From Tridacna crocea (Eukaryota > Mollusca > Bivalvia > Cardiida > Cardiidae), in NCBI GenBank assembly GCA_943736015.1, contig OX031070.1:42060173-42124172 (forward strand): a DNA stretch of 64,000 nucleotides. Direction: 5' to 3'. Both the position numbers and the translations under genes were made by a program. Within the stretch, counting starts at the first letter, position 1. The number at the start of each line of letters is the position of its first letter. The notes under the pieces are model-generated. The model was given only the letters and a program-made list of their open reading frames with translations, was not told the origin of the DNA and made no database searches. Below are positions 1 through 11,600 of the stretch, piece after piece.

Positions 1-87
1 AACCAACGATATGAGCTATGCTCTGGCAAAAGGGGGGCTGAATGCATCTCGGCGTAAAGGTTGCTAATACGTTCACTTTGTCTGTAC

Positions 88-304
88 ACCAAACAATCCC
101 TGGTTTTTACGGGTCTGGAATAGTAGCCTTTTGAAAGCATTGTGGGAAAAGAAGAAAATGCTGGAAACTAGCATTTTCTCCTTTTCCCACAATGTTTTCT
201 ACCGTATCATAGACAAATCATCTTTTCAGCAAGAGTTGAATTGTCGTCTGCAAATGCTTTCAATTTGGTCTAGCCCAGAGGTTTGTCGTTTGGGAAAGGG
301 TTAA
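88..304 (+). repeat. TH-B near the window start
   Basis: CACCAAACAATCCCTGGTTT ... TTTGGGAAAGGGTTAA. Close sister of 38780-39008; one arm is altered (GGAAACTAGC). Confidence 0.88.
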
Positions 305-1114
305 GTCCGTATGGCAAAAAAAATTGGAACGGAATGGGAACAAGTTTGGTGTGACGGGGGTATAAGATCTATATCATTTGTACTAACAAAAATCCGTTTC
401 GGGGCCTCATATTTAACCAAAGTGAGTTACTTAGGTCTTGCACTTGTCTCGTTAGGTTTGCTGTTCTGGTTACTGTGCGAAACCGTCGGAGAAAGTCAAA
501 CTTTAAAACAAAAATTTAACACTACTGGATTGGGAAAAAAAGCTATTATATTATATTTCATGTGTCTATTTTTAGAAATGTTATGGGTAAAGAAATGTAG
601 TAATTTAAGCTGGAGGAAATTATTTCCCCGTCACAGTGAATATTTTTCTCCTGCCGAAAATCTGGAACTACCTTTTTGTTCTACTTTGCTAAAAATAGAA
701 TTCGTTGAGATTCGTGGCATTCGTTGACAAAATAATCGGAGGAAATATAATATGTAATTTATATCATCAGCTTTTGGTTAATATGGGGAAATATTTGCCT
801 CAAAAGGGAAAGGTCTTTTTAAATACAATACAGAGGGCATCCCCAATGTACTATTTATAGTAACAGTGTCAATGAAAGTTTGTAAATATATTCTGTAATA
901 CACAGGCAATGCACCAATGTTCAATGATCGACCAACGATCAACTTCAAACTATCTATAGCATCACCACTTTTAGTACTTTCAACACTTTGATCCATGCTC
1001 TATAGAAAAAGGGGGGAAAGTTCGTATCAGGAGATTTTTCTTTTTGTGACCTTGGACGAAACTTTTCGCTATCAGTTAATGTTCTGTATGTCTGTGGACC
1101 ATTCTACCTCATGC
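305..1114. other. unassigned sequence
   Basis: There is a 138-codon frame at 311-727 and a 72-codon minus frame at 778-996, both without recognisable domains. I see no repeat family or RNA gene here. Confidence 0.4.
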
Positions 1115-1470
1115 TTAAAGGTGGGTATTTAGAATTTTCATATCTCACCAAATTGAAAAATATTATATCACTGAAATTTATGTGAAAAAACAATACAAAT
1201 CATCAATAATTAAGAATCATAAAATTACAAAAAAAAAATATTTTTTTTGATGGTATTCCCTTAAAAGGCTACGTAGCCTCTTAAGGTACTTTTATATTTC
1301 GCACCAAAAATCAAGAAAGCATTGTGGAAATGTCAAGTGACTGGCACGTGACTAATAAGGCTTTAATTCCATTACATAACAAACATGTAATAATTATTTT
1401 CCATAATATCTTCTTCGGACGCTATGTTTGAAACTTCGTCTGTGTATTCCTGTACGTAAATGAGCGAACT
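1115..1470 (+). repeat. AGGTGG element, left part (split copy)
   Basis: It begins TTAAAGGTGGGTATTTAG and aligns with 30607-31199 and with the inverse of 43648-44208. It stops after AAATGAGCGAACT; the remainder resumes near 4031. Confidence 0.75.
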
Positions 1471-2604
1471 GATAATATAATCAAAGTACTGATAGTACTG
1501 AAGGCCAGGAAATTGAGGATACGAAACAATACAAGAGGTCAATTTTAATTAATACAAACAGGTAGACGGACAGGGATACAAGCGGATTCCACTAAGCCCC
1601 GGGAATTCTTGGTTTTAACAGGAAATTTTAAACTGATACAAGAAAGCACATGCCAGAAACTAATTAAGCCAGGGCTAGGCATGTGCTCACAGTTATGGGG
1701 TGCTTGATAATGGCTTAGAATACTTAGTAATTTGTCGTGCTTGTAAACAATCTCAAGTCAAAATTGAACTATTCAATCGGTGCAATACCGACTTTGGTTA
1801 TCTAAATTTTCTGAAAACATGTGAAGTCCTGAATGACGTTATTTTTCACATTTATGAGTCGTCTATTAACAGTAGCATATTTTCCCCCAAAATTTATCCT
1901 AATCAAATGACAAGTTTCTTTATTGTTAATTACATCGCACAGTAGATTGTATACATGTATTAAAAATGTTTTATCACTATTTTAATTGCCAAATCAACTA
2001 CTTCTATTCAATTTCCATTGATGATCCACATGAAATTAGTAATCACTTCATGAGATATTATAGGACCAATATATAATTACAATTAAAAACTGAGATTTAT
2101 AAGCAAATTTTACAGATGATAAATTAAGGTGCTTCACCAGAAGCAAAATTTAACATGGTGTTAGCCGAAAGAGCCTTGAAAAACATATTGTGGTTTTGTC
2201 TCAAAATCAGGATGCTCTGTGGACAACACGCTTTTTAAATCAGCCTGGCTGGTGTAACGTAATTTTAAGAGAGAGAGAAAATAGGCTGTTTGAAAGATAT
2301 TTGTAGCTTGCACTAGTCAGTATGCCTCCAATCCCCAGATTTTCAGAATTATCAACATTGAAAGCATCTTGCATACAACTGAAGTGTTGCTAAAATGATG
2401 GTTTTATCAGTGGCATATAGTTCAGTTGGTAGCGAAGTACACTTTAAGAGTCTACAAGCTCTGTCAATTTCCTATTGAGGATTGATGATAGGTATTGTGA
2501 TAGGGTACAATTCTCTCTCATCACATACTAAACATACAGGTCTATGAAATCTAAGTCCTTTGAATCTCTGTAAATAAGTGTTTGTTTTTTCAAAAATCTC
2601 CCTT

Positions 2605-2745
2605 AACCAAAAGACTTTTTTTTTCTGGAAAAAAGTTGAAAGCAGTTGCAGAAGACAAATCAAATGTTAATAAAAAAGTAACATTGGTCTTTCAAATGCT
2701 AGAAAATATTGTGGGAAAAGGAGAAATGCTTTTGTGGAAAAGGGT
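2605..2745 (-). repeat. TH fragment, left half with one hairpin arm
   Basis: It shows GAAAGCAGTTGCAGA and GAAAATATTGTGGGAAAAGG, then loses the second arm. Confidence 0.6.
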
Positions 2746-3259
2746 TTCAATATACAGTAACCAGAGATGTGATTCAATAAAACACTTTATGGGATCGAAC
2801 TGGAGACTTCACGATCGACGGCTGGACATGAATCTCGTATTGGTCGATGGAAAATGTACGAATAGGAAAGGGCAGGAAAATATACGAGAGAGAGAGAATG
2901 AAAAAAAATCTTCATACAATAAATCATAATAATGGGCATATATGAATATAAAAAAATACACTAAATGACAAGCGAACCACTACAGAAAAAAAATATAAGC
3001 AGTTATTTAGTTTCAAGTCAAAGTCAATCAAATACATATTTTAAGAATCATACAGGTGTAATCTATTTGTGACAGGTGTAAAAGGTGTAAAATACATCCT
3101 ATCAGTGTGAAATAGGCAGTTATAAACAATGTCAAAACTATCAAATAACTCTTGGATAAAGGTAACTAATACACATAATGTACGTACTAAAGACAACGAA
3201 GTTTCAAAAATAATTTTTATAAATAGCTTGAATAACGATATGGATGAAATTTGATGTTG

Positions 3260-3460
3260 GGGTCGATTTCTCTAAAATTTTATTTGGGGACGAATTCACC
3301 AGATTTCTCCGGAGAAATCGTCTCCAAGCAGTTTGGGGATAATTTTTCCAGGGGCCGATTTCTCTAAAATTTTATTTGGGGACGATTTCACCAGATTTCT
3401 CCGGAGAAATCGTCTCCATGCAGTTTGGGTGAGATTTTTCCTGGGGCCGATTTCTCCAGC
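3260..3460. repeat. 92-base direct tandem repeat with an 18-base palindrome
   Basis: CGATTTCTCTAAAATTTTAT recurs at 3264 and 3356, and CGATTTCTCC at 3448, giving a 92-base period. Each full unit carries the perfect palindrome GATTTCTCCGGAGAAATC. Confidence 0.85.
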
Positions 3461-4030
3461 AGTCGAAAATTGCTATCACAACAGCGGGTGGTATGCAGAG
3501 AAGTAGACACACTCGTGGGAAATAGTTGATTTTTGTCGGTGTAGAAAGCACCCCAGTCGAAGTACCCTAGATTTAGTCGATATACATAAGAAAAAGTGAT
3601 AAACGTAACACGGGCCAATATTCTGTAGGTAGTTTGCTTTATTTACAATCGCATTTCAGCGGAGACGCGTTTTGTGACACATATGTTCAAATGTCAACAC
3701 AACGATATAGATATTAACCGTATAGCGCGTAGGAATACACAACTGCCGGATAAAGCTAAGTTTATTAGGTTACCCCTTTATTAGGTCAATGTTAATGACG
3801 AAAACGGGATAAAAAAAAAACACACACTCGTCAGTTATTTAAGGGTCGTAATACCCTTGCAATTCCATGGCATTTTGCAGATGAAAGCTTTGAGGGAAAC
3901 TAGTTTTTTTGGCGGACTCAGCTATATCGAGTGGACACACCGTTCAACATTTTGTCTGAAAGTAGTCCGGAAAAGGCAGCTTACGATCCCTATAGGCAAG
4001 GGAATCCCTTGAGAGGGATTCCCTGGCCTA

Positions 4031-4213
4031 AAAATAGACCGTGTCTCCCGTTGGTGTCAACCTGGGCCGTGGTAAATCTCTAATTTCTCGTGTTGTCGGA
4101 TGGTTTTCGACTACTGGGGTTTTTGAATGCAAATTAGAAGGCTTTGGGAGTATAAGGATGATTTTTTTGCATATTTGTAAAATTTTCGTCCCAAAATCTG
4201 AAGGGCCACCTTT
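4031..4213 (+). repeat. AGGTGG element, right part (split copy)
   Basis: From AATAGACCGTGTCTCCCG to GGGCCACCTTTAC it matches the end of the copies at 30607 and 43648. Confidence 0.75.
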
Positions 4214-4479
4214 ACATTAAGTCAGATGCTAAAAAAAGTGACCATTATGGGTCAATAAGTACATGTATGAGATGGAATGCTTGGCGAAGATGCATCAAGA
4301 TCCTTTTCCCAGAGCTGGGTTCACATGAACATATTAAAAAAGCGCAAACTGCATATAAAATGAGTGTCTGGTCTGTGAATTCTCAGCCTATTCCAGGACT
4401 GTGACAAAAAAAAAAAGCGGAACATTAAAATTGTATTCTACCCTTGTTTAACACGTGGTTGTCATGATCTCCCTTTCAC

Positions 4480-4705
4480 CCTTTAAAACACAATCCCTAG
4501 TTTTAACGAACTCGAGAAATAAGCCTTCTGAAAACATTGTAGGAAAAGGAGAAAATGCTGGTAACCAGCATTTTCTCCTTTTCCCACAATGTTTTCTACC
4601 CTATAATACAGAGAATTTCCATTACTTGAGTCACACTTAATACTATTGCCTGAAAATGCCTTCCACAAGTCTCCATGAGTCTACATATTTTGTCGATTGG
4701 GAAAA
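4480..4705 (+). repeat. TH-A, degenerate
   Basis: ACACAATCCCTAGTTTTAAC end, 65-base palindrome at 4533-4597, and a diverged right arm. Confidence 0.8.
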
Positions 4706-4871
4706 AAACAGCACTTGAAAAACTTGTAAATGAAAACGCTAGCTCTTTTAAATTGTTTTAAATTGTAATGTTTGTACATTTGTAGTGAGTACATCCTGGT
4801 TTTTTGTCGTCCAAAGTGTTGATTTTAACTTGAATGAGTTTGTTTGCTTGATGTTTCTTCGTACCCTCAAG

Positions 4872-4958
4872 CTGTCTGTCGTTCTGTCTGTGCGTCCGTC
4901 AGCCTGTATGCCTCCTTTTCTCTGTCTGTCTGTCTGCCTCTTTCTCTCTGTCAGTCTA

Positions 4959-5006
<48 letters not shown>
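4872..5006 (+). repeat. (CTGT)n/(CT)n simple repeat
   Basis: Runs of CTGTCTGTCTGT followed by CTCTCTCTCTCT. Confidence 0.95.
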
Positions 5007-5011
<5 letters not shown>

Positions 5012-5229
5012 AAAGTCCATTATCCTAACAGATTTTTCAGTTAATATCTCTCTCTCTTCACAGGACAACAGAAATCAAAATAGGTAGAAAGTTAAGTACA
5101 TGCATAAATCATTACCTTAAAGATGGTTCAGTCTCAGTTTGCTAAGAAGATGTAAAACTTAGTAACTTAATCGGAACATAAACAGATATATAAACTTTAA
5201 CCCGACCAACGTGAGATATCATATGACTT

Positions 5230-5460
5230 ACTCTTCACTCACACTATTCTACGAAAGTTTAGACTGGTCCAAATTCAAAACAGTTACAGGCGACAAATTA
5301 AATGTAGCTCAAATATTGCGATTTGTCTCTGTAGGATTAAAAACAATGTGGGAAAAGAGTAAAATGCTGGTTACCAGCATTTTACTCTTTTCCCACGTTT
5401 TTTTTTTTCAAAGGCCCGTTCCTTAGGGTCGTTAAAAACTAGGCAATGTTTGTTAAAGTG
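5230..5460 (-). repeat. TH-A with matched arm variant
   Basis: The left arm reads AAAAGAGTAAAATGC and the right arm GCATTTTACTCTTTT, a private change mirrored on both arms. Confidence 0.85.
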
Positions 5461-5509
5461 TTGATGTAATGCTTAAAAGGTTAATTTTAGACATGCTTAA
5501 CTCTAGAGG

Positions 5510-5800
5510 TTTAATTGTATGGTGTTTAACGCCATTTTCAACACTTTTTCAGTGAAATCGCGGCGGCCAGTGCACCTGTCCATGCTTTCTTTAAGTCTTT
5601 TTACCGGTACTCTGCACAATTTTCTTTCCAAGTCACTGGCTGCTTTCCCACATAACCATCGTCGAAACAATGATCAGGGGTGGGAGAGGAATGAATCCTG
5701 TTGCAATGACTATATCATCAATTTGCCGAGCCGGGGATCAAACCCACGTACCTCTGTTCGCAAGTCCTGCACGCTATCGACAAAGCTACTATAGAGCTCG
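5510..5800 (-). repeat. tRNA-derived SINE (type 2), reverse copy
   Basis: On the minus strand it carries a B-box-like GGTTTGATCCCCGGCTCGG and a tail resembling 22676-22965 on the + strand. Confidence 0.7.
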
Positions 5801-5834
5801 ACAGAGTACAAATTAATCATACAATGCTGATAGC

Positions 5835-5975
5835 AGTGAGGAAAAAAGCCTCTGAAAGCAGGTAAAGGACAAAATGCTGGTAAGCAGCATTTTCTTCTTT
5901 TCTCACAATGTTTCGTACCCTTTCAAAGATAATTTCCATCATTTTAGCCATGTTTTATTTGTCGTTTACAAATGC
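5835..5975 (+). repeat. TH-A, shortened
   Basis: Palindrome at about 5862-5922 with a mispaired arm; ends are eroded and abutted by a foldback at 5976. Confidence 0.65.
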
Positions 5976-6178
5976 TCTGGGCCTGTATTCACCAACCATT
6001 CTTGAGAATATTCTTAGTCTTAATCGCCAAGGTTTTCTAAATTTGTAAGTAACACAACTTCTGATTGTCTAAACCGAATGGTGTAGCCAATCAGAAGTTG
6101 TGTTACTTACATATGTAGAAAATTCTAGAGAATAAGACAAAAAACTTTCTTAAGAATGGTTGGTGAATACGGGCCTGG
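5976..6178. repeat. CACCAACC foldback element
   Basis: The left GGCCTGTATTCACCAACCAT is mirrored by ATGGTTGGTGAATACGGGCC on the right. The inner arms AACACAACTTCTGATTG and CAATCAGAAGTTGTGTT are also inverted. Confidence 0.9.
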
Positions 6179-6194
6179 GGCTCTGGAAAGGTCC

Positions 6195-6362
6195 CATTTG
6201 AATATTTTGATATTTGTTAAAAGGAAGTACACAGTCTCCAAAGGAGGTTGGTAAATGAGAAAATGCTTGCCACCAGCATTGTCTTCTTTCCAAAGTTTTT
6301 TTTTTTTCAAAAGCCATGCTGTTCAAGATGGTCAAAACTCGATGTTGTTTGGTAAAGGGTAA
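6195..6362 (-). repeat. TH, degenerate
   Basis: GAAAATGCTTGCCACCAGCA core remnant, ending GTTGTTTGGTAAAGGG. Confidence 0.6.
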
Positions 6363-6390
6363 AACCCCTGAGCTGATTGACCCAGTTACG

Positions 6391-6722
6391 TTGTCTCCGC
6401 ATGTCATATTCTTCGCAGATTCGACCTGTACGTCTTATATGACACATCACTATCCCCGATATCGGGCAGACTGGTGTAATACGCGCTATAAAGTAGCAAT
6501 GGAGAAAATGGTTTTTATCAATACATTTGAGGAAAAAATCAGGCCTTTTTTAGCCCAGATGTCTCTAAACTGCTGATCATGGCTGAGTGATTTTAGTTTG
6601 AAATTAAAAATAACGATTGTCGCGTAGGAAAGTGGTTCGGTTCTAAACCCAAGATGCCCAACATGATAAGATAGATGAGTAGGCCTATTTATAGAATGCC
6701 ATCTAGCGGAAGATAATGACCC
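6391..6722 (+). repeat. 'TCTTCGAAGATTCGAC' dispersed element, copy 1
   Basis: It begins TTGTCTCCGCATGTCATATT and ends GCCATCTAGCGGAAGATAAT. It is shared with 7267-7632, 17745-18088 and the inverse of 50190-50520. Confidence 0.85.
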
Positions 6723-6873
6723 AGGAAATCTGAACGGAACAGAGTGAAAGTAGTTCTAGATTTCAAATACTTCGTAACTTTCCGATATTTGATAACTTCC
6801 TGATTGAGTAATATCCGGAACGTTTTCAATTTGATACGCAATCTTATATAGAGTCATAGCCTGATCCCGGTCT

Positions 6874-7099
6874 TTAAGCCTTTCCCAAACAATCCCTGGT
6901 TTTTACCACCCTTAGATAGAAGCCTTTTGAAAACATTGTGGGAAAAGGAGAAAATGCTGGTAACCAGCATTTTCTCCTTATCCCAAAATGTTTTCTATCC
7001 TGTCGGAAAACAAATTTTCAATTTTCGAGTTAAACTTAATTTTGTGCATGTCCTTTCAATTTGGATCAGTCTAAAATTTTGTCGTTTGGTAAAGAGTTA
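6874..7099 (+). repeat. TH-B
   Basis: TTAAGCCTTTCCCAAACAAT start with a perfect central 40 bases; ends TTTGGTAAAGAGTTA. Confidence 0.9.
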
Positions 7100-7167
7100 T
7101 ACATGGATTCATAGTTGAAGAGCATCGTTGTCTAGAAATAGATGTACCCATGTAGGAGGATTGTGTC

Positions 7168-7266
7168 TTAAAGGTGGCCCTTCAGATTTTGGGACTAAAA
7201 CGTTTACAAAAATACAAAAAAAATCCTTAAACACCTAAAGCCTTTTAATTTTCATTCATAAAACCC
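7168..7266 (-). repeat. AGGTGG element, terminal fragment
   Basis: It starts TTAAAGGTGGCCCTTCAGAT as at 43648 and is cut after AAAACCCC, where the next element begins. Confidence 0.8.
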
Positions 7267-7632
7267 CGTTGTCTGCGCATGTCATATTCTTCGAAGATTC
7301 GACTGTCTTATATGACGCATCACTACTAGCCCCGAAAGCGGGCTGACTGTAATATTACGCTCTATAAAGTAGCAATGTTGAAAATAACTTTTACGTATCA
7401 ATACGTTTGAGGAGAAATGAGACCTGCTTCAGCAACAGATTTCTCTAAACTGGTGATCATAGTTGAGTGAATTGCACGAGGTAGCGTTTTTATTGGGTAA
7501 ACCTTTTTTTTGTTGTTTTAAATTCAAAGTAACGGTTGTCGCGTAGGAAAGTGGTTCGGTTCTGTACCCAGGATGCCCTAATTAGATAGATGAGTATTTA
7601 TAGAATGCCATATAGCGGGAGATAATGGCTAA
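7267..7632 (+). repeat. 'TCTTCGAAGATTCGAC' element, copy 2
   Basis: GTCATATTCTTCGAAGATTC near the left end and GCCATATAGCGGGAGATAAT at the right. Confidence 0.88.
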
Positions 7633-7765
7633 GTGTTGGATTAAAAATTAAGATGAGCTGCACTCGGGGGATAGGGTGTTTTATCTAACTTCTAAATGCA
7701 ATTATACCAAGTAACTTATGGCATCTATGGGTCTATTTCACCCTAAAAACTAAATAAATCATAAT

Positions 7766-7980
7766 TTAACCCATTACCACACAATCCCTTCTTTTGACGC
7801 CCCTGAGAAAGAAGCCTTTTGAAAACACTGTGGGAATAGGAGAAAATGCTGGTAACCAGCATTTTCTCCTTTTCCCACAGTGTTTTCTACCTTTCCCAGA
7901 ACAAATTTCAATTTTTCAGTCACCTTTATTTTGTCGTCTGCAAATGCTCTTTAAAATTTTCTCGTGTGGTAAAGAGTTAA
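7766..7980 (+). repeat. TH-A
   Basis: Bounded TTAACCCATTACCACACAAT ... GTGTGGTAAAGAGTTAA. Arms carry the matched ACTGTGGG / CCCACAGT variant. Confidence 0.95.
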
Positions 7981-8014
7981 AGGGAAAAAGGTCCTGTGAC
8001 ATGCAGAAAAAAAA

Positions 8015-8110
8015 TTAACTCATTACCAAATGACAACATTTTAGGTTAGTCCAAATCGAAATTATTTGCAGACGACAAATTAAAAGTAACTGAAAACTTA
8101 TTTAATTGGG
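8015..8110 (-). repeat. TH half copy
   Basis: TTAACTCATTACCAAATGAC through GCAGACGACAAATTAAAAGT; the hairpin is absent. Confidence 0.75.
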
Positions 8111-8445
8111 GTTAGAAAGGGGTTTCATTATTCATATTCCATTGTATCTTATGTTGTCTATTAGAAAGATATTTCTTATTTCTGATAACATTTTGATCAG
8201 AAGCGTTGTAATAAAACTTTCTGGCACATTGCAAATTGCGTGTGTCAATGAGAATTCGGGGTTTGATGATTAAATATTTATGGTCATGGACTGTACAATG
8301 ATGGTTTTCGACGAAGATATCATTTTGGTATTTCAATTTGACCGATTTGATTTTATTGACAGGATAATAAATATAATGCCTTGACAGGTGTATGGGTAAA
8401 TTTCTATTTGCTACAAATGAATCATGTAAGATCCGCAGAATAACT

Positions 8446-8604
8446 ATGTCCGAAATTTACAACAACAACAACTTTTCCAAACAGGAAGTGACAGTTACCA
8501 AAACAACCGACGCTATTCAAGAATCTCCTAAAATACAGAACTACGAGCAAGAAATGATTCTTCCGGAACAGCCCGCAATTCAGGAAATACCAAAAATTAT
8601 TCAG
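8446..8604 (+). CDS. CFAP119: CFAP119 exon 1
   Basis: 53 codons of polar, low-conservation N-terminus, ending phase 0 at ATTCAG. The donor is GCAAGT rather than GTAAGT. No GT donor nearby keeps the frame of exon 2. Confidence 0.75.
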
Positions 8605-11600
8605 GCAAGTTATTCACACAGTGCTGACGGAACGAATTTTTGTGTGTCGTGCAGGTCGTGCCATTCTGCAGGCGCAGATCATAGGCGCTCTGTTTCCTTG
8701 TCTTTTATATTTACATATTAGCTCTTCTATTTCTGCATATGTTAAATACTACACCGGTACTCATGGCGAATGTGTGGGCCAATGAAAAATCCCAAATATG
8801 ACACCTGTATTCAGGTAACCACTTTGTTACAGTGCTGACACTCGGCCTAATGACCAGGCATACAACATTGCAGTAAAAAGATAAAAATGAAAAAGCCAAC
8901 ACTGCCTTCAGGGCCATTTAAACACAAGATTGTTTGGTAAACTCTTCGCCACAAAATTCTGAGTTTTAATGTCCATGAAGAGAAGGGAGAAAGCCTTTAA
9001 CCCATTACCATACAATCCCTACTTTTGACGCCCCTGAGAAAGCAGCCTTTTAACCAGCATTTTCTCCTTTTCCCACAGTGTTTTCTACCCTTCACCAAAC
9101 AAATTTCAAATTTCAGTCACTTTTATTTTGTCGTCTGCAATTCATTTCAATTTTGACAAACCTAAAATTTTGTCGTTTGGTAATGAGTTAAAAACATTGT
9201 GAGAAAAGAAAGATAAATTCTGGTGACCAGCATTTTCTCCTTTCCTGATGTTTTCTTGTCATCTTTTGATCTATATTTCTTTTGTCCTATGCTAATACTT
9301 TTACACAATTTAGAAATATTTAGTCTCTTTCAATATTTTGGCTTTTGCCTTTATCAAGAAATTCGATGTGAAATTGATGTCACAAAATGTAGAAAGCATC
9401 AATTTCATGTGAGATTTTTTTATGAAAGCAAAAGTGGAAATACTGAATTAAGATAGTAAAAATTTCTAAATCATGTACATCTTTAGATATATTTAGTGGA
9501 TTTAAGGTAAAACAAATACTTTTAATTTAGACTAGTTTAAAAGTTTGTTGCGTGGTAAGGGATAAAGGTTTTTTTTTTTTTTTGTAATCTTCTCCCAAAC
9601 TACAAAATTTTGGGCTAGACCAAATTGAAAGTGTTTGCAGTTGTCACATCAGATGTAATGTAAATGAATATTTTTGTCTATGAAAGAGCAGAAAATAATG
9701 TGGGAAAAGGAGAAAATGCTGGTTACCAGCATTTTCTCCTTTTCCTACAGTGTTTTCAAAAGCCTTCTTTTCCAGCATCGTAAAAAAATAGGGATTGTTT
9801 AGGAAAATTTTCAGAAGTAATATAAGTACCGTTACATACTTTTCAATATGACATAGGCCAAAGATATATATTTTTAACTGACAACAGACTTCTTGTTTTC
9901 TTATTTCAGCCCAGGAATCACAAGGCCAAAGTTAGTGTTTGGGCTGATCTTACTGTGGATGATTTAGATAGAATCAATGAATCCTTAAATGCAGATCATA
10001 TTAAAATGTAAGTGACAAATTTGTTCAAATTTATTAAAGATGTTCTATGTTAAAAGGGAGTTTAACACACCTGCCAAAAAAAGTATCGATCAATGTCTAC
10101 CAGTACAGTCAGCGCAGGCTGACATGGGCTGTAACTTTTTGCCCTGTTAAAACTTTTTGCATGTAAAAGGACCAGTCTTTCACAGGATTCAGGTGGTAGT
10201 TAGACAAAATAGATTTTATGAATTCAAGGCTATATATTGACTTTTTCAGTCTAGAGCATCACAGAAATGCATTAAACCCTCTTTTGCCTGATCATGGCAC
10301 ATTTATGTGAAAGTTCGTTACTGTGACTGTGTTGTTAAACAGATTTCTGTACTAGCAGTTGGTGGCTTTCTGAAACCTTGTGAAAAAAGATGCCAATTAA
10401 TTTAACCCTTTACTAAAACAAGAAAGATATCGTTCATAATACTACATAAAATTTCATGTCTGCAAAACATTTTCAGTATTTTCAGGTCCTTTCAAAAATT
10501 TTGTCATTTGGTAAAGAATTGCCGCAATTTGCATTTAAACTCTTTACAAGATAATCCCGACTTATAACGACTCTGTGAAAGAAACCTTTTGATAAAATTG
10601 TGGGAAAATGCTGTTAACCAGCATTTTCTCCTTTTCCCGCAATGTTTTCTTCTCTTCCTAAAACAATTTTCAATTCTTTAGTCACATTCATTTTGCCATC
10701 TGCAAATGCTTTCAATTTGGATCAGTCTATAATTCTCTTGTTTGGTAAAGAGTAAACCATTACCACACAATCCCTACTTTTGACGACCGTTAGAAAGAAG
10801 CCTTTTGAAAACATTGGTAACCAGCATTTTCTCCTTAACCCACAATGTTTTGTACTCTTCCCATACCAAATTTCAATTATTCAGTCACACTTATTTTGTC
10901 GTCTGCAAATGCTTTCAATTTGGACAAGTCTGTAAGACCACCTGCCATAAGGGACCATGATTCAGGATATCCTAATTTGGCCTCTGAATAGGATTTACTG
11001 TACAATTATTATTTATCAGGGTACTGGCAGACATATTTCACCTGGATGACCACAAGACCAGTCTGAAGACAGGGATAGTGATGGACCTCTATTACTACAC
11101 ACTACAGTTTGCTAGAGAAAATAAATTTACCAAGGAACAGACTTCAGCTTTCTTCTCAATAATCAAGAAAACTCATCAAGTTTGTATTGGTATGAATCAA
11201 CAAAATAAAAAAGAGATAAAGCTATGCTTTTGCTAAATGGGGCTTAACTCGTAACCAAGTGGCAGTTTTTTAGACTTGTCCAATTTGAAAAGAGTTGGAG
11301 ACAACAAAATCAGTGTGACTTAAAAATTGAAATTTTGTATATGGAACTGTAGTAAACATTGTAGGAAAAGGAGAAAATGCTGGTAACCAGCATTTTTTCC
11401 TTTTCCTACAATGTTTTCAAAAGCCCTCTACCCAAGGATTGTAAAAACCTGGGATTGTTTGGAAGAGGGTTAATGCATCCAGGTGATGCATTATACATGT
11501 ACCATACAAATTGTCATGTAATTTTGAATCCATAAGATAATGTTCTATCGAACAACTGGCCAAATCCTGTGGTAAAATGGTCCTTAGACATGCAGAAAAT

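Larger units (their letters stand above)
1471..4030. other. 2.5 kb sequence interrupting an AGGTGG element
   Basis: This stretch separates two halves of the element at 1115-1470 and 4031-4213. It holds a TH fragment, a SINE-like scrap near 2420-2530, a 92-base tandem repeat and unassigned DNA. I see no transposase frame. Its ends show only a weak inverted match (AGGCCAGG near 1502, CCTGGCCT near 4023). Confidence 0.45.

Noticed and set aside
311..727. 138-codon frame with a hydrophobic segment
   Set aside because: No recognisable family, splice context or neighbour, and it begins right after a TH. It may be chance in AT-rich DNA.
778..996. 72-codon minus-strand frame
   Set aside because: No domain and no plausible exon junctions recognised. 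It could be a relic, but I cannot support it.
4785..5087. 100-codon frame rich in Leu, Ser and Cys
   Set aside because: It is a translation of a CTGT/CT simple repeat.
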